From positions 186,001-250,000 of the forward strand of contig NZ_JANZKY010000005.1 of the NCBI RefSeq assembly GCF_025770765.1: a stretch of DNA of 64,000 nt, written 5' to 3'. Source of the DNA: Propionivibrio soli. GTDB lineage: Bacteria; Pseudomonadota; Gammaproteobacteria; Burkholderiales; Rhodocyclaceae. How positions within the stretch are numbered: position 1 is the first letter of the stretch; each line of letters begins with the position of its first letter. The position numbers and the translations under genes are program-made. The notes under the pieces are model-generated. The model had not been told where the DNA came from and made no database searches. It was given only the letters and a program-made list of their open reading frames with translations. Shown here piece after piece: positions 55,016 to 63,417 of this stretch.

Positions 55016-56365
55016 TCAAGTACCCTGGCGACGAAATGTTTCCGGGTCGAGTTGATGCCTTGCGAGCTTGTCGTAGAGTGTTTTCTTCGGCACGTTGAGG
55101 TGTTCGGCGGCCTCTGCGACGTTGCCGTTGGTTTGCCGCAACGCGTCACGCAGCAGACCGCGCTCGTAATTCTCCATGCGGGCCTGCAAGGACACGGCGG
55201 CCGTCTGGACAGGTTCGAGGCCGTCGCCGAGTCCGAGGCAGATTCGCTCGGCAGCGGCGCGTAGCTCGCGCACATTGCCGGGCCAATCGTAGTGCTGCCA
55301 GCGGAACACATCCTGCTCGTCGAACGTCGGCACCTCGCGATTGAATCGCTGTGCCGCCTGAGACAAGAAATAACTCATCAAGGGCCGGATGTCATTGAGC
55401 CGCTGGCGCAAGGGGGGTAATTCGATCGTCACGACATTCAGCCGATAGTACAGGTCGGCACGAAAGCTCCCTTGCTCCGCCAGGCGCTTGAGGTCGCATT
55501 TGCTCGCCGCTACGACGCGGCAATTTACCGGAATGCTCGCGTTGCTCCCCAAGCGCTCGACACGGCGTTCCTGCAATACGCGCAGCAGTTTGACCTGCAG
55601 CGGGAACGGCATTGACTCGATTTCGTCCAGAAACAGCGTTCCGTCGGTGGCGTACTCGATCTTTCCGATACGCCGCCGCTCGGCACCCGTAAAAGCGCCC
55701 GACTCGTGCCCGAAAATCTCGCTCTCGAACACGGATTCGGGCAGTGCGCCGCAGTTGAGGGCCACGAACGGGCCTTTGCGTCGGCTGCGTTCGTGTAAGG
55801 CTTGCGCGACGACCTCCTTGCCCGTTCCCGTTTCGCCGAGGATCAGGATATCAACGTCGGTGGAAGCCAACGAATCGATCGTACGTGCGATCTTCTGGAT
55901 GCTCTCCGACTGGCCGATCAACGGCTTCTCGCGCAAGCTACCGAGTTGTTCGCGCAATGCCTTGTTTTCGAGCAGGAGAGCACGTTTCTCCAACGCCCGG
56001 CGGACGACGTCGACCAGCCGAGCCGAGTTAAACGGTTTCTCGATGAAGTCGTATGCGCCGGCACGCATCGCCTCCACCGCCATCGATACGTCGCCATGTC
56101 CGGTAATCAAGATCACAGGAAGGTCCTTGTCGCCGCGACGCAGTTCGGCGAGAAGTTCAAGACCGTCCATACCCGACATGCGCACATCGCTCACCACCGC
56201 GGCAGTGTGAAGGTCTTCCAAGGCAGCGAGCGCCCGTTCAGCGTTGGAAAAGGTCGCCACATCGATGTCGGCCAGCCGCAACGTCTGCTCGCACGCGCGC
56301 AGTACCGCCGCGTCGTCATCGATCAGATAAACCGGATACTTGCCTGCTGCTCCCGCCCCGCTCAT
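55016..56365 (-). CDS. sigma-54 response regulator DctD-like
   Basis: A 449-residue regulator: receiver (phospho-Asp60 in VVSDVRMSGMDG), AAA+ domain with GETGTGKE, GHESGAFTGAERRR and GTLFLDEIES, and a Fis-type HTH (NGNVAEAAEHLNVPKKTLYD). GAFTGA contacts sigma-54. Start at 56365 overlaps the kinase stop as ATGA; the longer frame is not conserved. Together with the adjacent kinase it matches DctBD, controlling C4-dicarboxylate or other organic-acid uptake; here the likely target is the TAXI-TRAP operon nearby. Confidence 0.92.
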   Translation of the reverse strand: MSGAGAAGKYPVYLIDDDAAVLRACEQTLRLADIDVATFSNAERALAALEDLHTAAVVSDVRMSGMDGLELLAELRRGDKDLPVILITGHGDVSMAVEAMRAGAYDFIEKPFNSARLVDVVRRALEKRALLLENKALREQLGSLREKPLIGQSESIQKIARTIDSLASTDVDILILGETGTGKEVVAQALHERSRRKGPFVALNCGALPESVFESEIFGHESGAFTGAERRRIGKIEYATDGTLFLDEIESMPFPLQVKLLRVLQERRVERLGSNASIPVNCRVVAASKCDLKRLAEQGSFRADLYYRLNVVTIELPPLRQRLNDIRPLMSYFLSQAAQRFNREVPTFDEQDVFRWQHYDWPGNVRELRAAAERICLGLGDGLEPVQTAAVSLQARMENYERGLLRDALRQTNGNVAEAAEHLNVPKKTLYDKLARHQLDPETFRRQGT

Positions 56366-58215
56366 GACCGTGCTTCCTCCAGAATGACCTTGAATTGCGC
56401 GCCGCCTTCCGCATGGTTGCACACCTCGATCCGCCCGCCCAACTCAGTAACGATCATGCGCGAAATGGCAAGCCCGAGTCCGAGTCCCTGCCCTGATGAT
56501 TTCGTCGTGTAGAAAGGCTCGAAGAGGCGCGGCAGCATCTCTGGGGAAATGCCCGGACCATTGTCGCGAACAGCGACACTCACCCATCCGCCATCGTTTT
56601 CCACGGCTATTTGAACACGGCCTTCCGAAAGCTCGGCCACCGCGTCGAGCGCATTGAGCAGCAGATTGACGAGGACCTGTTCAATTCGCTGCACGTCGGC
56701 AAGAACGGAAAGACCTTCGGCATACGGATCCCTCTCGATGCGAATCGCATGTTGCCGTCGACGAGGCTCAATCATCATCAACGCCTGGTCGATGACGGCG
56801 GAGAGTCGGACCGGCTGACGTTCGGTGGGCGGCTTGCGGGCGAAAGTCTTGATCTCGCCGACAATGTGACCCATGCGTTGCCCCATCTCCTTGATGAAGC
56901 CGAGGTTCTCGCGGACTTCATCGAGGCGCCCTCGGTCGAGCAGATCGACGGCGTTATCGGTATAGGTGTGAAGTGCGGTGAGCGGTTGGTTCACCTCATG
57001 ACTGATCCCGGCGGCCATCTGCCCAAGCACAGCCAGCTTCCCGGCTTGGACCGCGCTGTCTCGCGTTTCGTGCAGAATCCGCTCCGTCGTCTTCAGGGCG
57101 CTCACTTTTTCTTCAAGCGAGTTGTTGGTCGCCCGCAGATCCGCCGTGCGCTCGGCGATGCGCTGTTCGAGTTCCTTGTGCACTTGCCGAAGCGCCGCTT
57201 CCGCTTGCCGCCGCTCTCGATAACGCTTGTTGTTCAGTCGATAGAAGACCAGCCCCGAGATTGCCAAAGCCATGGCGAACGCCGCCGCAATGCCGGCATA
57301 CAACGCGAATTGACGTTCTTGTCCGGTGGGCGCCAGGAGCACAATCGACCAGCCTAGAGGGCCGCTCTTGATCGACTGGACGACGTACTCCTGCTCGCGG
57401 GACCCCGGTAAAGCGATTCTGGCCGTCCCGGCCTCTCCACTCAGCCGCAGGTTCGCGCCCACGGGTTGCAAGTTCTGATGGTCGTACTGACGCGAAAGTC
57501 CAAGTTGCTGCAAAACCCCAGGTTCGAGCGGCGTCAGATAGCGGTACTTCCAATCGGAGACCGAGGCGAGAAAGATGACGCCGTAGGCGTCGACCAGAAG
57601 CACCGGATCACCGCTCCTCACCAGGGCCGACTCGAAATTCTCCAGACTGATCTTGACGATGATCGCGCCCAGCGATTTGCCATCATCCGAGATTGGTGCG
57701 GCAAAGAAAAAACCCGGCTCCCCGGTTGTCGCCCCGACGCCATAAAAGCGCCCAAGCCGTCCCTGCATCGCCTGCTGAAAGTAGGGGCGATAACCGTAGT
57801 TCTGGCCAACGTACGAACCTGGCGTGGCGTAATTGCTCGATGCCAGCGTCAGACCATTTGCATCCATAACGAAGGCCGCGTTGATGTCGGCCGCGTCCCT
57901 TACGTCGAGCAAGTATTCATTCGCTTTCTGGCGTGCCGGCTGGCCCGGCTTGCGCAGAAGCTCCTTGAGACGCTCTTCCATGGCCAGGATGCGGGGCAGG
58001 GACTCATTGCGCGCGAGAAACGATTCGAGACTCAGGCGATAGAACTCGCCATGGTGACGGGATTGCTGCGCCAGCAAATCGACCTGCCGTAAAAGAACCA
58101 TCTCGCGGACAAGCCAACCGACACACGCACAGATGGTAACGGCGGCCAGAATACGTACGACTGGCCGGGGAGCCAGCCAAGCGTAGTGGTTTCTAGGGGA
58201 AGGGGCGCTCTCCAT
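56362..58215 (-). CDS. DctB-like sensor histidine kinase
   Basis: A 617-residue membrane kinase with a first helix near 20-35, a periplasmic double-PAS (dCache-like) sensor to about 285, a second helix (about 290-310), a coiled coil, then HisKA with GISHEVNQPLTALHTY and a HATPase domain (LVNLLLNALDAV, GQGLGLGLAI). The layout is that of DctB, which senses C4-dicarboxylates in the periplasm. Its stop overlaps the regulator start by four bases. The sensor could be tuned to a different acid. Confidence 0.9.
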   Translation of the reverse strand: MESAPSPRNHYAWLAPRPVVRILAAVTICACVGWLVREMVLLRQVDLLAQQSRHHGEFYRLSLESFLARNESLPRILAMEERLKELLRKPGQPARQKANEYLLDVRDAADINAAFVMDANGLTLASSNYATPGSYVGQNYGYRPYFQQAMQGRLGRFYGVGATTGEPGFFFAAPISDDGKSLGAIIVKISLENFESALVRSGDPVLLVDAYGVIFLASVSDWKYRYLTPLEPGVLQQLGLSRQYDHQNLQPVGANLRLSGEAGTARIALPGSREQEYVVQSIKSGPLGWSIVLLAPTGQERQFALYAGIAAAFAMALAISGLVFYRLNNKRYRERRQAEAALRQVHKELEQRIAERTADLRATNNSLEEKVSALKTTERILHETRDSAVQAGKLAVLGQMAAGISHEVNQPLTALHTYTDNAVDLLDRGRLDEVRENLGFIKEMGQRMGHIVGEIKTFARKPPTERQPVRLSAVIDQALMMIEPRRRQHAIRIERDPYAEGLSVLADVQRIEQVLVNLLLNALDAVAELSEGRVQIAVENDGGWVSVAVRDNGPGISPEMLPRLFEPFYTTKSSGQGLGLGLAISRMIVTELGGRIEVCNHAEGGAQFKVILEEARS

Positions 58216-58257
58216 GTCGTCCGTTCGATCGTATCTCTCGCTCGCCGCTGCTCCATG

Positions 58258-58629
58258 TTACTCGGGACAAGCCCGAAGCTCGATCACGGCGACCTCGCTT
58301 ATGCCTGGCAGGAAATCCGCCAGGGGGCGACAGCCATTGGCCAGGCAGAGTTCGTAGCCCGAGGTATAGGGAGAATGCGCGAGGTTCACCCGTTCCATTG
58401 CTCCAACGAGAGGCCGGTAATGCCAGGCACCGTCACGGAACACAGCGTCCGGCGGAGGCTCCATGCCGGCGCCGGTGCCCCTGACACGTGCGGCAACCGG
58501 CCGCAGCCGGTTCTGTTCGATCACCCAATCCTCTTCCCAGCGTACCTTCTCTATCGAGTGCATCCATGCCAGGGTAAAGGACTGCACGGCAAGCACCGCC
58601 GAAACAGCGCCGGCGCCCATACACAGCAT
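58258..58629 (-). CDS. DUF1850 domain protein
   Basis: A 123-residue DUF1850 protein with one N-terminal hydrophobic segment (MLCMGAGAVSAVLAVQSFTL), so probably anchored or exported. HSIEKVRWEEDWVIE and GAGMEPPPDAVF are family-like. DUF1850 genes commonly sit with TAXI-type TRAP transporters, as here. ATG 58629 has GGAG nine bases upstream; 58662 is an alternative that would overlap the permease gene by 31 bases. Its role is not known. Confidence 0.8.
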   Translation of the reverse strand: MLCMGAGAVSAVLAVQSFTLAWMHSIEKVRWEEDWVIEQNRLRPVAARVRGTGAGMEPPPDAVFRDGAWHYRPLVGAMERVNLAHSPYTSGYELCLANGCRPLADFLPGISEVAVIELRACPE

Positions 58630-58631
58630 GA

Positions 58632-60698
58632 TCAGGGCTCCATTTTTCGGCCCCTCATCCATTGCCAGACGATGAACAGCGCACCGACGGCAAAGCCGAC
58701 TTCATCCGTTATCGGCAACGCAACGACCAACGACAACGCCGCCCCTATGGCGACGAGTCGATCGACTAACTTCAGCGGAGCCCAGAGATAACCCACGGCC
58801 GCGCTCCCCCAGAGGAAAATCGCCAACGTGGCCTTGAAGACCACGTAGACGACGGCAAGTATTGGAGCGTCGCCCTGCAGCATCAGCGCCGGGTCATACA
58901 CCGCCATGAACGGAATGACGAAACCAGCGATGGCAATCTGCGTCGCCTTAAACCCGATCTTCATCGCCGGCGCCTTGGCAATCGAAGCCGCCGCAAAAGC
59001 GGCAAGTGCCACCGGTGGCGTCAGGTCCGCCATGATGCCGAAATAAAACACGAACATATGGCTGACGATGAGCGGGACGCCGAGTTTGAGGAGAGCGGGC
59101 GCCGCGATGGAACTCGTGATGATGTAGTTCGGAATCGTCGGAATTCCCATGCCAAGAATCAGGCACACGATCATCGTCAGCAACAGCGACAGGAACAAGC
59201 TCTTCTCGCCGATCTCAAGCACGAAACCCGCGAAGTTCGTCGCCGCTCCGGTGAGCGTCAGGACGCCGATGATTACGCCGACGATCGCGCAGGCGATGCC
59301 GACTCCGAGCGCCTGCTTGGCACCATCGATGAGACCGGCGCGCATCGTGTGCAAGGTCCGTCTCGTCCCGCCGACCGCGTAGCACACCACAACGAGCAGG
59401 GCGATTACGCCCAGCACTGGAACGATTCCCCAGCGAATAAACGTTGCCGCGCCGAGACCGAGAGCGAACCAGAAAACGTACCGCAAGGCGGTTGCCGAAA
59501 TGCGCGCTGCCAACGCTGCGCCGAGGATCAGGATGGCCGTCAGGGCAAGGCCCATCATGCCGGAAAACATCGGTGTAAAACCATGGAAGAGCATGTAAAC
59601 AAGGGCCGCCAACGGTAGCGCCAGGAACCAGTTTTCCTTGAGCGCCGTCCACGGGTTCGGACATTGATCCTTGGGCAGCCCAAGCAGCCCCAGCCGGCCG
59701 GCTTCAAGGTGCACCATCCAGAATGCGGTGAAGTAGTAGAGAATGGCCGGGATGACGGCTGCCTTCACGATCTCGGCATACGGAACGTTCAAGGTTTCGG
59801 CCATGATGAAGGCTACGGCCCCCATCACCGGCGGCATAATCTGCCCACCCATCGAGGCCGTCGCCTCCACCGCGCCGGCAAAGACCGGGGTGTAACCGAA
59901 GCGCTTCATCAGCGGGATCGTGAACTGCCCCACCGTCAGTACGTTGGCAACTCCTGAGCCTGAGATGGTTCCCATCATGCCGGACGAGATCACTGCGACC
60001 TTCGCCGGCCCCCCCTGTGCGCGGCCGACCAGTCCGAGAGCCAGCGCATTGAACAAGCGGATCATGCCAGCGTGCTCAAGAAAGGTCCCGAACAGAATGA
60101 AGAGGAAGATGTACGTCGCGGAAACCAGCGTCGGCGTGCCGAGAATACCGTCACTGCCGAGGTAGAGCTGACTGACGACTTGGTCAAAACCGAAGCCCCG
60201 GTGCGCGATCGCCTCGGGAAGATACTGCCCGAAGAACCCGAATGCCAGAAACGTACCGCAGACAAGCGGCAGGGCCCAACCCATGACGCGGCGAGCCGCT
60301 TCGAAAACGAGGATCGTTGCCACCGTGGCGACCACGAGGTCGGCGGTATTCGGATCGCCGGAACGCTCGATCAGGTCGGCTTCGAAAAACAGGTGGTAGA
60401 AGCCAAGGGAGAATCCGGCAAGCCCCAAGAGAACGTCATACCACGGCAGAGCACCTTTGTCCCGCTCCTTGCCTCCGGGGTAAAGCAAGAAGATCAACAG
60501 GATCAGGAAGCTGACATGGATCGCACGTATCACCAAGCTGGAAAACGGGTGGAATGCAGCCACGGCGATCTGGTACGAAGAAAAGCCCAAGGCCGCCGCC
60601 ATTGCTATGCGCCCCGGCCAACCGACCAATCGGCGTTGATGGCCATGTTCCTCAAAATCGGTGGGTTCCGGGTGAATTGCGACGGTGCTTTCAGTCAT
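58632..60698 (-). CDS. TRAP transporter fused permease (DctQM)
   Basis: A 688-residue inner-membrane protein fusing the small (DctQ, about 1-180) and large (DctM) TRAP permease subunits into one chain, with about 15-18 helices. Motifs include GFGFDQVVSQLYLGSDGILG, ASMGGQIMPPVMGAVAFIMAE and MGIPTIPNYIITSSIAAPAL. It uses an ion gradient to import the substrate delivered by the binding protein. ATG 60698 (MTESTVAIHPEP) is chosen from conserved length. It is downstream of the TAXI gene by 110 bases. Confidence 0.94.
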   Translation of the reverse strand: MTESTVAIHPEPTDFEEHGHQRRLVGWPGRIAMAAALGFSSYQIAVAAFHPFSSLVIRAIHVSFLILLIFLLYPGGKERDKGALPWYDVLLGLAGFSLGFYHLFFEADLIERSGDPNTADLVVATVATILVFEAARRVMGWALPLVCGTFLAFGFFGQYLPEAIAHRGFGFDQVVSQLYLGSDGILGTPTLVSATYIFLFILFGTFLEHAGMIRLFNALALGLVGRAQGGPAKVAVISSGMMGTISGSGVANVLTVGQFTIPLMKRFGYTPVFAGAVEATASMGGQIMPPVMGAVAFIMAETLNVPYAEIVKAAVIPAILYYFTAFWMVHLEAGRLGLLGLPKDQCPNPWTALKENWFLALPLAALVYMLFHGFTPMFSGMMGLALTAILILGAALAARISATALRYVFWFALGLGAATFIRWGIVPVLGVIALLVVVCYAVGGTRRTLHTMRAGLIDGAKQALGVGIACAIVGVIIGVLTLTGAATNFAGFVLEIGEKSLFLSLLLTMIVCLILGMGIPTIPNYIITSSIAAPALLKLGVPLIVSHMFVFYFGIMADLTPPVALAAFAAASIAKAPAMKIGFKATQIAIAGFVIPFMAVYDPALMLQGDAPILAVVYVVFKATLAIFLWGSAAVGYLWAPLKLVDRLVAIGAALSLVVALPITDEVGFAVGALFIVWQWMRGRKMEP

Positions 60699-60808
60699 GG
60701 TGGCCCTCGATCTATTGTTGACCGTGCGGCACGAAGACACGACGAACGGGAGCCGGCAAACACCAGCCCCCGCTACCGTGCGACGGGTTGCCGCCGGATA
60801 CGGCTTTT

Positions 60809-61771
60809 TTACTTGATCAGTCCGATTTCGCGGTAGTACTTCTCGGCGCCCGGATGCAAGGGGGCGGGCGGAGTACGAGCCGCATTGTCCTTGTTGATCG
60901 CCTTGGCCGCCGCATGCGCCGCAATCATTTGATCGAGGTTCTCGAACATCGACTTGGTCATCAGATAGACGGTTTCCGGCGATACCTTTTCATGCGTCAC
61001 CAGATAGTTCTGCACGGAGATCGTCGTCACGTCCGCGTTCTGCCCTTCGTAGGTCTTGGCCGGGATCACGCCGACCTGGAAGGCGGGGTCGTTGATCTTG
61101 GCCACGATTTCCGGCGGGATGGTCAGAAACACCACTGGCTGAGACACGGCAAGGTCGCGCAACGCCGCGACGCCGAGGCCAGAAGACAGCAAGGTGACGT
61201 CAAGCTGCTTGTTCTTCATCAGTTCGACCGATTCGGCATAGGAGAGATACTCGACTTTCGCAAAATCCTTGTAGCTGATGCCGGCCGCTTTCAGAATCTC
61301 GCGCACATTGAGTTCGGTTCCCGATTTTGGGGCACCGACCGAGATCCGCTTGCCTTTGATGTCGGCGAGCGACTTGATGCCCGAGTCGGCAACTGCGACG
61401 AAATGGATATAGTTCGGGTAGAGCGCGGCGATCGTACGCAGCTTGTTCAGCGGCGACTTGAAGCCGGCTTCCTCCTTGCCTTTCCAGGCATCCGAAAGCG
61501 AATCGCCAAGCGATATCGCCACCTCGCCGCGACCGGCCTGCAAGAGATTCAAATTCTCGGCGCTGGCCTTGGTGGCCTGGACAGCCGTCTTCGAACCGGG
61601 GATCGCCTTACCGTAGATCTGCGACAACGCGACGCCGAGCGGATAGTAAACGCCGCTGGTTCCTCCCGTGAGGATATTGATGAACTCCGCCGCATAAGCG
61701 GAAACGGCAAGACTTGCGGCGAACACGCCTACGATCAAGGTACGCAGAGTACGGTTAAGCGGTTTTCTCAT
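60809..61771 (-). CDS. TAXI family TRAP transporter solute-binding protein
   Basis: A 320-residue periplasmic binding protein of the TAXI type (not DctP). A signal peptide, TLIVGVFAASLAVSAYAAEF, is followed by INILTGGTSGVYYPLGVALS and then VSVGAPKSGTELN-like segment near residue 145. TAXI binding proteins go with fused permeases, as downstream here. The ligand is unknown, commonly an organic acid or amino acid. A sigma-54-type site and a hairpin lie in its leader. Confidence 0.94.
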   Translation of the reverse strand: MRKPLNRTLRTLIVGVFAASLAVSAYAAEFINILTGGTSGVYYPLGVALSQIYGKAIPGSKTAVQATKASAENLNLLQAGRGEVAISLGDSLSDAWKGKEEAGFKSPLNKLRTIAALYPNYIHFVAVADSGIKSLADIKGKRISVGAPKSGTELNVREILKAAGISYKDFAKVEYLSYAESVELMKNKQLDVTLLSSGLGVAALRDLAVSQPVVFLTIPPEIVAKINDPAFQVGVIPAKTYEGQNADVTTISVQNYLVTHEKVSPETVYLMTKSMFENLDQMIAAHAAAKAINKDNAARTPPAPLHPGAEKYYREIGLIK

Positions 61772-61803
61772 CGGTTTTCTCCTCCGTTTGGTGATCGACC
61801 CTT

Positions 61804-61817
61804 CCTGCCCGGGCAGG
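61804..61817 (-). repeat. palindromic hairpin in TAXI leader
   Basis: CCTGCCCGGGCAGG is a perfect 14-base palindrome in the untranslated leader of the TAXI gene, 33 bases before its start codon. A run GGCTTTTTTGG lies next to it on the plus strand. Its effect is unknown: mRNA stability, regulator site, or terminator for the other strand. Confidence 0.5.
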
Positions 61818-61867
61818 AGTCCTCGGCTTTTTTGGCGGCATCCCCCGCCGACTTCGTGGATCCTTTC

Positions 61868-61882
61868 GCAAGGTCCGTTCCA
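61868..61882 (-). promoter_or_regulatory. candidate sigma-54 promoter of the TAXI-TRAP operon
   Basis: On the minus strand TGGAAC-n5-TTGC (61882 to 61868) has the -24 GG and -12 GC exactly ten bases apart, as sigma-54 requires. It lies about 100 bases upstream of the TAXI start. A short inverted repeat TGCG-G-CGCA is at 61902-61910. With a DctD-type activator gene nearby this is the expected promoter. Confidence 0.65.
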
Positions 61883-62223
61883 GCAACGCGCCTACGCGTC
61901 GTGCGGCGCATCTATCTGATAATGTTGTTCTTCTTTCGTTCCCGCGACGAAGCACCAGGGAACGGCGTTGCGAAATCCCGGAACCCCAAGCGAATCCCAC
62001 GCGATAATCCGCACTAACACCCCATCCGGTCACGGAATCGCAAACCCGGATGACGAAGCGGGTGCCGGTATAATGGGTTCTTCATGACCAACACGCCCCC
62101 CGAACCCGCTCTGGCGTCGCTACACGACGCTCCGGACCGGTTTCGCCCGAGTGCATCGACAACCACGAACCTGGACCGGGAAGGCGGCTTTTCTAGGAGA
62201 AGCGGCGCTGCAACGAGGTTTCC

Positions 62224-62781
62224 GTGTTGAGCAGCGCGCGCAACGCGCCGATCCGCATCCTCGGCATTGACCCTGGACTGCGGGTAACCGGTTTCGGGGT
62301 GATCGAAAAGACCGGAAGCAAACTTACCTATTTGGCAAGTGGTTGCATTCGCACTGACGGTGACGACACGCTGCCTCATCGTTTGGGAACGATCCACGCC
62401 GGTGTTTCCGAGTTGGTCGCGCAATACCGTCCGGACCAGTCGGTCATCGAAATCGTGTTCGTGAACGTTAACCCACAATCGACTCTGCTCCTGGGACAAG
62501 CCCGGGGCGCTGCCATCTGCGCGCTCGTCGCCGGAGGGATCGAGGTCGCCGAATACACGGCGTTGCAGGTGAAACAAGCGGTCGTCGGCAACGGCCACGC
62601 CGACAAAACGCAGGTGCAGCACATGGTGCGCCGGTTGCTCTCGCTGCCCGGCGACCCGGCGTCGGATGCCGCGGACGCTCTCGCCTGCGCCATTGCCCAC
62701 GCTCACGGCGGCCAGGGTTTGGGCACGTTGGCAACGAAGGGTTTTCGCGTTCGTAATGGGCGCATGACCGGAATACGATGA
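62224..62781 (+). CDS. ruvC: crossover junction endodeoxyribonuclease RuvC
   Basis: A 185-residue Holliday-junction resolvase. Catalytic acids are Asp16 (GIDPG), Glu76 (VIEIVF), Asp148 and Asp151 ([10 protein letters not shown]). The GTG at 62224 gives a slightly extended N-terminus; a TTG follows at 62227. It works with RuvAB to cut recombination intermediates. RuvA follows after 60 bases. Confidence 0.95.
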   Translation: MLSSARNAPIRILGIDPGLRVTGFGVIEKTGSKLTYLASGCIRTDGDDTLPHRLGTIHAGVSELVAQYRPDQSVIEIVFVNVNPQSTLLLGQARGAAICALVAGGIEVAEYTALQVKQAVVGNGHADKTQVQHMVRRLLSLPGDPASDAADALACAIAHAHGGQGLGTLATKGFRVRNGRMTGIR

Positions 62782-62841
62782 GCGGCCGATCGTTCGGCGC
62801 AACGAGATGACTACACAACTATCTGTCGGGGAACAACATCT

Positions 62842-63417
62842 ATGATCGGCCGCCTTGCGGGAACCTTGCTGGAAAAGAACCCGCCGCAGGTTCTGCTCGA
62901 CGTTCACGGTGTCGGGTACGAAATCGACGTGCCGATGAGCACGTTCTACAACCTTCCGGCCGGTGGCGAGAAAGTGACGTTATTGACGCATTTCGCCGTC
63001 CGCGAGGATGGCCACTTCCTCTACGGCTTCGCAACCGAAGCGGAACGTTTCGCTTTTCGCCAATTGCTGAAAATTTCAGGGATCGGTGCTCGCACCGCGC
63101 TTTCCGTTCTCTCGGGGCTTTCGGTCAACGATCTTGCCCAAGCAATCGCCCGACAAGAAGTGGGCCGCTTGGTGAAGGTTCCGGGAATCGGCAAGAAGAC
63201 CGCCGAACGGCTCCTGCTCGAACTCAAAGGAAAACTTGCCGAAGCGTTGCCGACAGCCGCGCTGGCCGTCGAGGACAGCCAGCATGACATCCTCAATGCC
63301 CTGCTGGCCCTAGGGTACAATGACCGCGAAGCGGCAGCGGCCATGAAACCGCTTCCTGCGGGGATATCCACCTCCGAAGGTATCCGTCAGGCGCTCAAAC
63401 TTCTTTCCAAAGCCTAA
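62842..63417 (+). CDS. ruvA: Holliday junction branch migration protein RuvA
   Basis: A 191-residue protein that binds Holliday junctions and guides RuvB. It starts [20 protein letters not shown], has two helix-hairpin-helix motifs ([32 protein letters not shown]) and a C-terminal RuvB-binding domain ([17 protein letters not shown]). The next gene overlaps its stop (TAATG) and is not ruvB, unlike the usual order; ruvB may follow outside the window. Confidence 0.96.
   Translation: MIGRLAGTLLEKNPPQVLLDVHGVGYEIDVPMSTFYNLPAGGEKVTLLTHFAVREDGHFLYGFATEAERFAFRQLLKISGIGARTALSVLSGLSVNDLAQAIARQEVGRLVKVPGIGKKTAERLLLELKGKLAEALPTAALAVEDSQHDILNALLALGYNDREAAAAMKPLPAGISTSEGIRQALKLLSKA

Larger units (their letters stand above)
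61772..62223. other. divergent intergenic region between TAXI gene and ruvC
   Basis: This 452-base gap holds the control region of the TRAP operon on the minus strand (sigma-54 site, hairpin) and, further right, the ruvC promoter. TATAAT at 62069-62074 is a good -10 but no clear -35 precedes it. A 48-codon plus-strand frame at 62084-62230 starts at about the expected transcription start and overlaps the ruvC start; it has no ribosome site and no recognised content. Confidence 0.6.

Noticed and set aside
60788-62017. A 409-codon plus-strand frame over the TAXI gene
   Set aside because: Shadow of the TAXI gene, which has a signal peptide and conserved motifs.
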